Shown here: positions 14,725 to 25,690 of the stretch, piece by piece
Layout of the letters: each line of letters begins with the position of its first letter
Numbering within the stretch: position 1 is the first letter of the stretch
Assembly (NCBI GenBank): GCA_015680905.1
Contig: CM027378.1
Location: 14,551,001 to 14,615,000 of the forward strand
Direction: 5' to 3'
From: Coptis chinensis
Taxonomy: Eukaryota; Streptophyta; Magnoliopsida; Ranunculales; Ranunculaceae
Length of the DNA: 64,000 nt
Made by a program: the position numbers and the translations under genes
Notes under the pieces: generated by a model
Databases searched by the model: none
Seen by the model: only the letters and a program-made list of their open reading frames with translations
Told to the model about the DNA's origin: nothing

Positions 14725-16053
14725 GTTACGAAGTCGTCTCTAATTGGCTCATTGCAATGACGTGGCGAGAAATTAAAAAAATGAAGTACGCTCACTCTCC
14801 TCACGTTTTTCTCTCCTCTTTTATATCTTTCTCCATTTCTTCTGCTCATCAGAAAAAAACCAAAAAAACTCATTTCTCCTCATCACAAATTAATGACAAC
14901 CAGTTTAATTTAGAAGAAATAGAAGTACTGTCTTATGTTAATTCATTCATTCAAATTTCAACCCATTTAAATGGCAAAGAAAAAAATTTAAAGCATTAAA
15001 AGCACACTCCCACCAAGACCACAGATGATGTTGATATTCATTTTGATTCTTGGGACATGGGAGTAGTCTCTCAATCTCTCCACCTAGTTATTCTTTTTGT
15101 TTATCCATATTTTTTACAGTCCACAATTCCAAGGTTGTTATTGAAAAATTCAATTCAATCTCTTTTTTCATGGGGTCAAGAAGAACAAGTTCTAGTCAAT
15201 TTTAATTTCGCATTAGAGAAGGACGAAAGGAGAGGGGCGTTTGAAGAGTACGAGGCATGCCTGAGAGGCGAGGCTAGTCTAAATATAAATATACCATTAC
15301 TCCCATGAAGCATGACTGGCACCAGAAGCTCCAGGAATTCCTTTTGATGACCCAACAATGTTTAGCTTGACATAGGCTGCTGGTGGGAAATGCCAAGAAA
15401 TTGCAATTTGTGGTTGGTGGATATAAAAGGTGGTCGGAAAGTGGTTTGGTAGGCATAACATGTGTGAGGTAGAAAGATTTATGAATGAACTGGATAAGAC
15501 TGGGAGCAATTGAGTCACTCCTAGTACCTAGCCAACCAAATGTGCCAAATAACAGTGAGAAGTTCATCGCCATCCAAAGCAGTCTACAAAGTCCGTCCAT
15601 AAGTTGTTGAATCAAGCACTGAAGTCATTATTTTTGGAACCATGCCATCCCAAAGTCTACAAAATCCGTTCATAACTTGTTCAAAGCACTGAAGTTATTA
15701 TTTGAAACCACGGAGAATCAAGTACTCAAAACACACCCCTACCATATTGCTTGAGCAAAAGGGCAGTCATCAAAAAGATGCATAGACGATTCACGATCAC
15801 ATGAACAAAGGACACAACCTTAATCGAGGATCTTGAGTAGATCAAGAAATTTTGTTTACTCATAGCCAATACCTTTGGTCCAACTTCAAAGTCTTGCTGA
15901 AGAGAATGAGAGAGATAAAAAGATGGGAGAGGAACGTGAAAAGAGAGGGAGAGTTTGACATCTCTTTATTTTCTTGCGGTTTTGGGGGCGTACTTATTTT
16001 TTTAATTTCTCGCCACGTCATTGCAATGAGCCAATTAGAGACGACTTCGTAAC
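14725..16053. mobile_element. 1.33-kb TIR element with ~65-bp near-perfect ends
   Basis: GTTACGAAGTCGTCTCTAAT and the following TTGGCTCATTGCAATGACGT, GGCGAGAAATTAAAAAAAT at the left end recur as the exact reverse complement at the right end, to within one or two bases over ~60 positions. The TIRs border A-rich and T-rich runs, which hides any target duplication. The interior contains a LINE reverse-transcriptase relic and no transposase, so it is non-autonomous. High TIR identity suggests fairly recent mobility. Confidence 0.85.
15270..15850 (-). pseudogene. LINE-type reverse transcriptase C-terminal relic (zf-RVT)
   Basis: With frame changes, the - strand reads a zinc-binding block typical of the C-terminus of plant LINE reverse transcriptases (C-x2-C..., SSMHLFDDCPFAQAIW), near 15850-15740. 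It is followed by WHIWLAR-like and RSDSIAPSLIQFI segments. Stops and shifts interrupt it. It lies inside the 1.33-kb TIR element, so it was captured or inserted there. Confidence 0.5.
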
Positions 16054-16189
16054 TTTTTTTTTTTTTTTGTGCTGGTCGATGTGTTGTAGTCGCGCCCTAT
16101 TCGGGGTAATGGCTAACACCAAACCCTGATGATTGAGGCAATAGGCTATCTATCAGAGAAATATTTATCGGGAATGAGCATACTACAAG

Positions 16190-16617
16190 CAAGGCCCAAA
16201 ATTTCGATATCGGTTAATATATCGGTGTACCCAAAAACCGATATATATCGGATATATCGGATATCTCGGTTCTTTTGGTGACCAGTCCAAAGTTTCTAAA
16301 ATATCGGATATCTCACCGATATATCTCGGATATCTCGGATCTCTTGCCGATATATCTCGGATATATAGGATATTTCGGAAATTTCAATATTAAATTATTA
16401 ACAATTGGTCAAAAAGTCAACCGATATATATCGATTATCTCGGAAATATCGATTATCTCGGCGATATAAACTTTCATATCGGAAATTCCGATATATCTCG
16501 GAAAAAAAAGGGGTTCAATATTCGGTGGATATATCTCGGAAAAATCGATATCGGTGTACCAATTTACCGAGATATATCGGCGAGATATCGGATATCTCGG
16601 CGATATTTTGGGCCCTG
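16190..16617. mobile_element. hAT MITE with internal GATATATCGG repeats
   Basis: The termini are CAAGGCCCAAAATTTCGATA and, reverse-complemented, CAGGGCCCAAAATATCGCCG. They are flanked by a perfect 8-bp target duplication ACTACAAG (16182-16189 and 16618-16625). CAGGGCC-type ends plus an 8-bp duplication are diagnostic for the hAT superfamily. The interior is packed with variants of CGATATATCGG and GATATCTCGG, many palindromic. No protein is encoded. Confidence 0.93.
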
Positions 16618-17142
16618 ACTACAAGTACAGGAGGAAAGAGTACCCTCTCAGCTAGCATCCTGCCTCTGTTAAGCGTGCCAACACCAACAGCTATTAGCTT
16701 GACACCAGCCGAATCAAACCGTGACTTTGAATATTTGAGTGCTGAAGCGAAATTCCCAGCTTAAAAAATTTCAAATAAAATTAGATAAAGGGTAATTTAG
16801 AAAGCTAAATGTGTCTAAAATTATTTTATTTATTTATTTTAAAATTGGGGTACGGGAGTGTTTTTATAGGTGTGTTCAAAATCACACTAAAAAAAGATCC
16901 CACATATTTTTTTATATATTTTTTTTATAAATATGCAATTACGATTAATTACTCCAATACTTCGTCTAAATTTCTACCAAGAAATTAGGCCCACTCGTTT
17001 CAAAACAACTCTAGACTCTAGAGGATACGATTTTTTTATAATCACTCACAAATCTAATTTCCACATTTAAATAGCTCATGAACTAGTTTTTAAATTTGGG
17101 TTAACTAGTATTACCCCCCCACTAGATGAGCGAATTAGGATT

Positions 17143-17281
17143 TCCCCCCCACTAGATGGGAAATTAGGGTCTCATTTCTAAATACACAAAAAAAAAAAGT
17201 CAAAGTGGGTTGACCGAATTTTTTTTGTGTGTATTTAGGGGGGAGACCCTAATTTCCCATCTAGTGGGGGGGGGGGGGGAA
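17143..17281. repeat. hairpin with C-tract and G-tract arms
   Basis: CCCCCCACTAGATGGGAAAT continuing through TAGGGTCTC and AATACACAAAAAA (17143-17198) is followed, after a ~20-bp loop, by the reverse complement (17219-17281) ending in a run of 13 or more G. A partial copy of the left arm precedes it at 17112-17135. It is a small foldback unit with ~55-bp arms. Confidence 0.85.
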
Positions 17282-17331
17282 ACCCTTTAAATTTTAAATT
17301 TTAATAACCCTTTAAATTTTAATAACCTTTA

Positions 17332-20300
17332 GAGCATTCCCAATGCAGATGGATATAGTGGGAAGGTGACAATATTCACCTCTTTATGGTTCAAAACATT
17401 TGCCCAATGCAAAGGTGAATATGGTGGTGACTATTTTTTCAAGTTAAAACGATGGTGAAACCTTCAACCGAGATAGTGGTTGAGTTGTGAACTTCGTACG
17501 GAATGTTGGATTCCGTTTGGATTACAAAACTCATTAGACAGAATCCAACATCCCATCTCACTATATTTCTTTTTTTGCCAGACGGAATCAAACATCCCGT
17601 CCGGCTGGAAGAAGGTGAATGTCACAGCCCGAATTTCTAAACAATTAAAAAAAATGAATAATTGAAATATAAATATCTCAACCATCACTTGGTTCAATTG
17701 TCTAAAAACTCAGGCTATGACGGGGGGATATAACACATGTCAAACCCTAAAACCCACATCACAACAGGATCAACTCAACAACAAAAATCTCCAAAATTCT
17801 CTTTTCCATAAAAAAATCATCAATATAAAATTCTAAGAATAACAGGTCCTCAACATCTTATTCTCATTCCATATGAATATGAAACTACGCTATTACATAC
17901 TTCCAAAAAAGAAACGGACCTAAAATATAAACTCCCTGGACCGCTCCGTGCACGAATCCCAATCACACGCCGCTGGTCCATCGCCTTCCACCTATGTTCC
18001 CAAGAACACACCCACGTTACCAAAACAAAGCAAACATGGGTCGAAAAATTGAATTTGTTTGGTATGAGTAGACTAAATACATATAAACATTATCATACTT
18101 TAATTATCCAAACAACACTTTAACTCTATCATAACCTAATCATTCTCAGCTTGGAAGACAGGTAGTTCCGTCATCTCAACCGGCATAGTTCTTCCCAAGC
18201 AAAACTTCTATTATCTTAACTCATTCTAATATCTCGTTTTAATATCTAAATACCGGAATTAAAACTTACCGATATTCATTGTTGTATAAGGGTAGGACCG
18301 CGTCCCTGCACAAAATGTTATTAAGTCCTACCCTCCTGCAAAAGAAAGTTAGAACTTGCATATAACGTATGTAGATATCCTATGTATTCAAAAGTAACCC
18401 AAACACTCGCATAATCAAAGAATACAACTAACCCGCAAGGCGAATACCTTAGTTCCTCTCTAGGGCAGTCTAAACAATCTGGTCATTCATGGCACATTCA
18501 ATGAATACCCGGGTCATTCATGGAACATTCAATGAATACCCCTATATAACGCTAACGGGCCATTTATGGCACATTCAATAAATGCCCACCTAACATATGA
18601 CATCAACAGTCATAAAACTCAATTATGAAATTTTTGGCGTGGAGAGTTCTCAAAGAGGGGTAATTTTATTTACGCATTATTGAACTTTATTTCATGTATT
18701 ATTATTTCGAGAATCCATATATCTTGATTCACGATTTTTTTTTTTTTACGGCGTTATTAATTTCATGAATGTCTAAGTGTCATAACGTTGTATATCATAA
18801 AATCTTGCACAATCACATATTAGTTAATACACGCATACACGTTATATATAGAAAGGTCTTAGCCTAAAGCCAAAGCACGTTAATAGTCCTAGACTTATCC
18901 TCTTAGACCGAATCATAATTTTATGAAAAAGTCAAATTTTCAGGTCAATCGGTCAAAGTCAACCACGGTCAAAGTCAAAGTCAACTCGGTCAAAGTCAAC
19001 AAATCAACTCACGGTCAACCCGGCCTAAACTCCAAAACCCAAAAGCCCAAATCCTAAGGCCCATAGTCTAATCTAAAAGTCAAATTTTAAAATCCAAAAC
19101 CAAAAGAGAATAGCCCACGATTTTGGCCCCAGCCCAAAATCGTTTTTAATCTTGTTCATCTCCTTCTTCAAACCAAACTTCCTCCACCACCGACCACCAC
19201 CACAGCCACCACCGCCACCCATCGATAAAACAAACCCAGGGTTTGGTTCCTCACAAAAAAACCCCACCTATCTATACTAACAAATCTCAATTCCCTTATC
19301 TGATGAAAACTTCGTGATTTGCCGCCATTAATGGTCACTGAAGCTCCCACCACCACCATTAAGCATTCCTCACACACACTACATTAGCCAACAAACATAA
19401 CCTAACCCATAACCACCACATCATAACATTTAAAGATTCAAAATCTTTAACAAGATCGATTTCTATGGTCAGCCTCCATTAACGCCATTAACCAATCGTC
19501 CGAATCGCTTCACAAGATTACTCCAAACAAACCACCAACCTCTACCCATCACTTTCGATATCAACTGACCACCCCCTTCAACCAAGCAAAGGGTTGGTTC
19601 TCACAACCAAACAACCGGCAAGATAAAAAAATGTGGAAAACTCAATCACTATAATCTAACAATTTTCGACGGTATGTAATCATGTGATTAGAGTTAATAC
19701 TTGAATAATTATAAACACGCTTTGTTCAATCGATTGCAAACAAATTGATTTCGGACAATTTTTCTGTTGTTCAAACAACTGCGTGACACATATCGCTGAG
19801 ACAAGTTATAGAGCATGCATAAAACGGCCTGAACCGGCCAGATGACTGAGTTTATAAAATTTAGAAAGACAATAGTAACGAAGAAAATCCATGAGTTAAA
19901 CAAAAATATCTACTCACCTTTAGCGCTCGAACCAACTAGATCTCGAATAAAACTTTTCCTAGCCGAATCGTCGTCTTTCTACCTCTCCAAAGAAACCCGG
20001 TTTCTTTCTGTGCCTCCATTTTTTATATTTTATTATTCTTCAAACCCTATTCTCTGTAAAACAATGTGTTTATATCTTTGGGTCCGAAACCCAAGCCCCC
20101 AACACTGACTTCGGCCCAAAACCAAGCCCACGTATCCCGAAGTCAATCGAATTTAATTTTAAAATAAACAATTAAATTAATTAATTAAATAGAAAAATAC
20201 GTATAATAAAAACACGGGGTGTTATAGTGAAAGTGAGTTGTTTCGCATCTGTTGATATTAGACTCACCAGACGAGATGTTTCATTCCGTCTCGTTATAAA

Positions 20301-20483
20301 ATACCAGACGGGATGTTATATTCCGTCTCGATCAAAAAGCCTCCAGACGGAATCCAACATCCCGTCTGAAATTATTTTTCACCTATGTATTGGACAGTCT
20401 CACCTTGCTTTTCACCAAAATGGTAGAAAAGAAGGAAAATACTAGCTACGGAGGTGAATAATAGTGGCTGTCATTGCCAAGGA
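17332..20483. mobile_element. palindrome-bearing non-autonomous element, split by a solo LTR
   Basis: The left part (17332-17619) begins GAGCATTCCCAATGCAG. The right part (20227-20483) ends ..GGTGAATAATAGTGGCTGTC ATTGCC, and the ends are loosely inverted (CAATG-CAG, ATTCACCTC). Across both halves lie six ~22-bp near-palindromes of the form AGACGGGATGTTGGATTCCGTCT, at 17498-17516, 17536-17558, 17581-17601, 20270-20292, 20306-20328 and 20344-20366. The solo LTR separates copies three and four. Without it the unit would be ~545 bp. Confidence 0.65.
17620..20226. mobile_element. 2.6-kb solo LTR, 5-bp duplication GTGAA
   Basis: The sequence starts TGTCACAGCCCGAATTTC and ends CGGGGTGTTATA. It is flanked by GTGAA at 17615-17619 and 20227-20231. 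TG...(C/T)A ends, a 5-bp duplication, multi-kilobase length and no coding region indicate a solo LTR. The TGTCACACCCC...GGGGTGTTACA ends recall Ty3/gypsy chromoviruses with large LTRs such as Tekay/Del. The solo LTR at 59624-62422 is a diverged relative, sharing the ends, the CTGCAAAA..CCTACCCTCCTGC block and the GGTCAAAGTCAAC-rich tract. Clusters of GTCAA and proline-rich pseudo-frames are not genes. Confidence 0.85.
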
Positions 20484-20636
20484 CAAAATAATTTGGCACC
20501 ATTTTTTTTTATTCAAATCCCACTTTTACCCTTCTTCGTTGTTTTATAACCCAGTAATCTTTTTTCCGTCCAAATTCATCAAACCCCAATAACCTCTGCT
20601 TTCACACCCTCTCTCCATTTCCTTCATTTTTCACTA

Positions 20637-21029
20637 GTGGTTCTCCACAAATGCAATCCCAAGTCCCAAGATCTCCATGACCCAAAAGCCGTAAACCAAG
20701 CTTTACGAACCGGAGGTTCAATTTCAATAGTGAAGAAATTCAACGGTGGTTCAAACAAGAAAACCACAACTAGCTGTGCACGCGAGAAAATTAGACGAAG
20801 CGACTGAACCGCATCACTAGACCAAGTTTCTACGAAAGTCAGACAAGCAATACAAAAAGCGAGGTTGGGTAAGAAAATGAGTTACGCTGAGTTGGTGAAA
20901 CAGATTAATGAGAGGCCTCAAGTTGTTCAGGAATTTGAAGGTGGGAAAGTTGTTCCTAATCAAAATGTTTTGGGGAAAGTGAAAAAAGTATTTGGTGTTA
21001 AGATTATGGGAAAAATTGGTGGTAATTGA
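20637..21029 (+). pseudogene. MBF1-like (multiprotein bridging factor 1) pseudogene
   Basis: One intronless frame of 130 codons reads VVLHKCNPKSQDLHDPKAVN, then QALRTGGSISIVKKFNGGSN, and after a break KVRQAIQKARLGKKMSYAEL, INERPQVVQEFEGGKVVPNQ and LGKVKKVFGVKIMGK. This is the N-terminal MBF1 domain followed by the Cro/C1-type HTH domain of a plant MBF1 coactivator, in the correct order. The usual first ~15 residues (M..GPxxQDWEPV) and start codon are missing, and a TGA interrupts the frame at 20805-20807. The absence of introns suits either a decayed MBF1c-type gene or a 5'-truncated retrocopy. No poly(A) tract is evident. Confidence 0.75.
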
Positions 21030-22799
21030 TTTTGGACTTTTAGGTAGTGCATGGTCGTTCTTGAATCTTGTTGATGTTTAGTGGGTTGTTGTTCATAATG
21101 TGGGTCGTGTGGAAGTTGTGTTTGTTGTTTTGTTTCTCGTCTAGAGCTTATGTGAAACTAGCCATTTGGCCTGGTCTATGGCCGGACTTGCTACATAGAT
21201 AGCTAATGACTCAAAAGCCTAAAGTCCACTTGAATAAATAATATATGTATATTGATAGCTAATGATTCATTGCATACTTTGTTTGAAGAGTTTATGTTTT
21301 TCTATTTTTTTTTAAGAGATGAAAACAATATATACACTAAGTAGCAGTCAAAGGCGTAATATATATCAATTTATTAACTGTGCCTATATTGCTAGCAGTA
21401 TAGCTATCAAGGATCGGGAACAAATACAACAAAATATAAGTTACTTGGTCAAGCGGTTTGATCTACAAATCGTGTAAAGCATAATACCTGTTTATATGTA
21501 TTTGTGGATCATAGAAAGAGTTTTTAGTTTTATCAAATTGTGTGCAAATTTAAAGAATATAAATAGAATCTTAAGTTAGTTTGGCCTTCTCAAAATACAT
21601 ACATAGTTCGAATGAACAACTAAGGCAGCATCACAACAAAGAAAAGATGGAGTTTAAGGAAACTACATTCTTAGAAAGTCAGAATATATACTATATGGAG
21701 CTTGGATCTTTAAGTAGCTAGACTTACAGATAGATGCCATTAAGCTTAGGAGATGGTGGCCGAAGGAGAAACCAAATTAACAAAATTTAAAGTCATAATA
21801 TATACTATATGGAGCTTGGATCTTTAAGTAGCTAGGCTTACAGATGGATGCCATTAAGCTTAAGAGAAGGTGGGCGAAGGAGAAACCAAACTAACATAAT
21901 TTTCTATGAATGACTTTATTTACCACCTATTCAACCAAATCCCTCTATTCAAACTCAGTGACTCTATACATATAAGTATAAAGGCAACATAACTCAATTT
22001 GAAAATCACTACAAAAAAAGAATTAAGAAAGATTGGGAAACATATATTTTTTTATATAATTCCATACAATGCAGATCAAAGTTAAAATTTTCTGGTTCAC
22101 CATGATAAATCATTTCAATGCATGATCAGGGAAATACAAACTTTTGTTCTTACCATATTAAACGTTTGTTAGAATACATTCCATTAGAGATAACCCGTTG
22201 ACTACAACTCCTCATCGAGCTTCGTATTGTGACTCTATGCTTTCTACAAAATGTGAGTAGACACTGAAACATGATAAAGTCAAGTAATGCTGAGATATGT
22301 AGAAAGAGGGAAATTCCTTTTTGCCCTTACAAATTTCTAATTTTCATGAATAAAATTTGTATATGTCAAAATCCTACATTTCTAGACATTACACCCACCC
22401 TCTGAAAGGAATTTTTCCTATGTAGATTACTTAGGTATTCAATAATCACAGAGTCATTCCTGATGTAGAAGTCCATTAATGAATCCTAAAAACCCGACAA
22501 AGTTCAGAGGTGTGAAGTAATACCTTGCATAAATATTTACTGGATACCAATAATATAAAGATATCTTCAATTATAACCAAATTATTTGCTTAAAACATGA
22601 ACATCTTTCCAAACTAAACCCAACGTATATAGAATATTGTCTCCTCAAAAGCTTAATTATTAACTAACACCTTAGGGGACTGAATCTTCGAGATTTCAAA
22701 TGACACCTAACTCAAATCCTCAACACGAACTCCATGGTAGTTAACTAAATCCAACTATTTCCAATAGCAGCACATTTATTCCAGTGCGCATAACTAAAT
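21030..22799. other. no gene seen
   Basis: AT-rich sequence downstream of the MBF1-like copy. Apart from the ~112-bp duplication I find no coding block, TIR pair or RNA gene. Confidence 0.4.
21682..21898 (+). repeat. ~112-bp tandem duplication
   Basis: ATACTATATGGAGCTTGGAT followed by CTTTAAGTAGCTAG.CTTACAGAT and GCCATTAAGCTTA.GAGA occurs twice in tandem (about 21686-21795 and 21798-21898), with ~92% identity. Confidence 0.85.
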
Positions 22800-22829
22800 T
22801 ATTTGTCTTATATCCAATTTGAAATGAAA

Positions 22830-23760
22830 CAAATGTACTATCAAAGAAATGCACTTTGCCTAATGACACTTCACAGAACTGCATTGTCTTCATACCTCTT
22901 TAAATTATATGCATTGCAAGTATATTTTAACAGGTCATCCCTATTAGAAGTAAAACCATTTTCTTGCATATATGTAGTTAAAACTTTATATTGGGGAGTG
23001 AAATTGAGCCAATTACCAATCATGCATTCTCATTCCCTGTCATGTTTATTCCCAAACCACTTTCTCCAATTAGCTGAAGCTTCTTCTTTTGTCCGGAGAG
23101 ACCAAATATGTTTCTTCATTTTCTGGCGAGATTGAAGAATCTCCTGTGGTGTGTTACACTATGCAAGAAGCAGTCTATTCTTAATCATACCAAAGTAATT
23201 CTTAATCAATGATCTTGGTGTATATATTTCTTGAGATTGAAGGTCTAAACTTTTCCGTAGCAAATAATTTTCTTCTACTAATGGTAAAAAGATGGAAGCA
23301 AGACATGATAGAAAAACTAACTAATTAAAGATTTAAGAAAACAAATATATCACAGTAGATATTGAATTAATGACATATATGAAATTCAAAAGAAATTGGA
23401 AATTAAAAGCGTTAGATATGATGGAAATTCAAAAGAAATTGGAAATTAAAAACAATCAAAAAGAGAAGTCATACCTGATTTGCAAGTAGAAGCTATGAAT
23501 GGTGAAAGATATTCCGAAAGTTTTTCTTATCTCTTCTCATACAATTTTGATGATGAGGGATTGAACAATCTTGGAAGTATTGCTGATGAGAAGAGATGTT
23601 TTCATTTTGATGGGGAGTTCTAGGGTGGAAGACTTGATTAAATTTTGTAGAAGGCAAGGGGGGTTGCTGAAATGGCTGAATGAGACAACGGGAGAAGATG
23701 AATATTGTTGTTTCCCGGTTAGGGTTTTCATAGATTACGGTTCCATTTTTTGATGAGAGA
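22830..23760 (-). other. possible decayed two-exon gene, unrecognised
   Basis: On the - strand a small ATG frame of 64 codons lies at 23731-23537 (Ser- and Lys-rich, starting MKTLTGKQQYSSS). Further down, after an ..ACACCACAG acceptor near 23145, a coding-like frame reads EILQSRQKMKKHIWSLRTK then EEASANWRKWFGNK. It is interrupted by a TGA and continues GNWLNFTPQYKVLTTYMQEN. I do not recognise a domain. The residue composition is protein-like, so it may be another captured or decayed gene fragment. Confidence 0.25.
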
Positions 23761-24470
23761 GAGAAGTTTGTGCTGGAGTGGTTGGAGTAGTGATGATGTG
23801 GCGATGGAGTGATTCGGCTCCCCTACACCAAGGTAACTTACATCAGATTGGCTCCTCATTAGGTACATAATCAATACTAGCTGCTATTTCTCCCTCTACT
23901 TCATTGCTAACATTGCCATGAATTTCTTGGCTCCCCTCCTCCTCCTCAAACAAAGACTCGTCTTTTATTATATATCCTCATCCTTTATATTTTTGCGTGA
24001 CAAAACTGAGTAAAATAGTAGTATAAATCAAATGTATGAGAGCATCTCTAATGTACCCCTCGTCCCCATCCATTTCCACTCAGATTGTCAAAAGAATGTC
24101 TTTGATGGTTCCCGATTTCTTCCCCATTGCCATAAATTCAGTATCAGTTTCCGCACTCCCACAGTTTGGGGGTCAAAGCAAGCAAATAAATGTCACAAAC
24201 CTCATTCTAGGAGGTTTGTTGGCAAATTAAGTGTTGAACATCTTACTTTTGGAATACTTGCTTTCAATTCTTTCAGTAAAATAAAAATTAGAAAAGCAAT
24301 CAGTTTCACACAATCATCCATCATCATCCGTTTTTTACCCAATTTTTTACATGTAGGGCTATCAAGAAATCCTCACTGAACACTAAAAAAATGAGTTAAT
24401 GTGATTGTTTTTCATTACGGTTTTAACTGTCTTAATGTAGAGTACTGTGCAATTATGCAAACGACGTTAC

Positions 24471-25210
24471 CAGAACTCCTACAGCCATGTCCCATGGCTT
24501 TAGACGGTATTCCCAATAAGCTTCTACGATTCCCAAAGCTACATGACACATGTCCACCGCAGCTGCACCTAGCCATCTCACGCTCTGTGAAATGAATAGT
24601 AAATAAATTCATGAAGCAACCAAAAACACCTTTGCAAGTGTTATCGAAAGATGAATTACAACTTACCCTACTGATATCAGTAAATTCTTTGAATAACTCT
24701 ATGTTTGTCACCCATGCATCATCATGTTCATATCCAAACCCAGTAACCATAAGAGATCTCTCTACCTAAGATGGAAGTGGAAAGAAGTTTCTCTGCTCTC
24801 TCCAAAGCAATCTCTGCGTCATTGACACGTTTAGTAGCCTCAACTTCAAATGCGACTGCCTGTTCTGCTAGGTGCATTATATTTGCCACATCCTTCTCTG
24901 CTTTCAAAGCATTCATTTGTGCTCTCTCTGCGACCTTACTAAGTTTGTCTACTTCCTTCTGCATCTCTTCTTTTCTACTTTGTAACCGACTCAACTCCGA
25001 CTGACATTTTTCCAAATTATTTCTACAGTTGACTATCTCATCCTGAGCAACCAAAAGTACCTCTTCTTCCACTGAAACCGACGCCCCATTTTTTTTCCCA
25101 TTCTCTGTATCACCCTCTTCTGAATCATCAACAGAGATACCCGTTTCTTTCGCAGATTCTAAAGACTCTACCGCGAATTGAAGTTTAGCTTCTGCCATAG
25201 AAAACGCCAT
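24471..25210 (-). pseudogene. chimera of KEA1/2-type antiporter exon and IMPL1 phosphatase exons
   Basis: From an ATG at 25210 the - strand reads an acidic stretch, then a coiled-coil segment: VNCRNNLEKCQSELSRLQSR, EVDKLSKVAERAQMNALKAE and AVAFEVEATKRVNDAEIALE. This matches the N-terminal coiled-coil region of chloroplast K+/H+ antiporters KEA1/KEA2. It ends at a natural-looking donor (TTAG|GTAGAG, ~24763). Within a few bases, after AGAGAG, a different protein starts: LMVTGFGYEHDDAWVTNIEL to FTDISR (ends 24667). An intron and an exon at 24594-24471 follow, with SVRWLGAAAVDMCHVALGIV and EAYWEYRLKPWDM. That is the core of plastid inositol monophosphatase IMPL1. The two parts are in different frames unless spliced. 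Exons of two unrelated genes, introns kept, joined end to end, indicate DNA-level capture by a transposon (Pack-MULE or Helitron type). Confidence 0.8.
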
Positions 25211-25339
25211 GGTTGTTTCTGCACAGCTTCTTTCGTAACACCCTCCTCATTAATAGCATCTTTAATATTACCCAAAACAAAAAACGACGACATTCAAATT
25301 TTGAGAGAGAGAGAGAAATTTGGTTTATGGAACGCGAAT

Positions 25340-25690
25340 TTTGAACTTCTTTTGCCATTTCTTTGACCGTATCCTGTAAAAACTTTGCATATTCTATCCT
25401 TGCAGTAAGTTAGGGTTCCTGAGTTACTACTTTGGATAGCTCTCACTTTTTAGGTTTCTTTTTGTTTAAGAATAGAGATAAGAGCTAGGATGAGAGAGGT
25501 TTCTCTATTAGACATTCTATTTTTTGGTTTTTTTATGAACAATTGAAAAGGGCGTGGATTTGCTTTCTTTTCTACAGAGGGTGACGTGGGCTGACGTGTT
25601 TCACTAGGAGCATTCTCAACTACTCAGTATTCATGGTTTTTTATTAGAAGTCTTTGTATTTTACATTACTTTTTCCATGCTGATTATTTT
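25340..25690 (-). promoter_or_regulatory. terminal/upstream segment of the KEA-IMPL1 chimera, repeated at 28000-28250
   Basis: The sequence contains GGGCTGACGTG, TCACTAGGAGCATTCTCAAC and TACTCAGTATT. A related block with GGGGCTGACGTGGGTCAC, GGAGCATTTTCCACTACTCA and GTATT recurs at 28180-28240. In both cases it lies just upstream (on the - strand) of a set of captured exons, as expected for a shared transposon terminus that also supplies the promoter. An (AG)n leader precedes the ATG at 25210. Confidence 0.45.

Larger units (their letters stand above)
9936..16885. mobile_element. possible outer composite element bounded by a 38-bp inverted repeat
   Basis: GTGATTTTGGACACACCCAT and the following AAAAACACTCCCGT at 9936-9970 recur inverted at 16848-16885 with only a few mismatches. 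All features between 10 and 16.9 kb would lie inside a ~6.95-kb unit. No target duplication was identified, so the repeat could instead come from two separate copies in opposite orientation. Confidence 0.35.

Noticed and set aside
18900..19380. Gly/Val-rich and Pro-rich frames in the solo LTR
   Set aside because: Simple-sequence products (CCACCACCG tracts) within a non-coding LTR; no conserved domain.
22803..23135. + strand 110-codon frame
   Set aside because: Composition is unlike a protein and the opposite strand reads better as (decayed) coding sequence.
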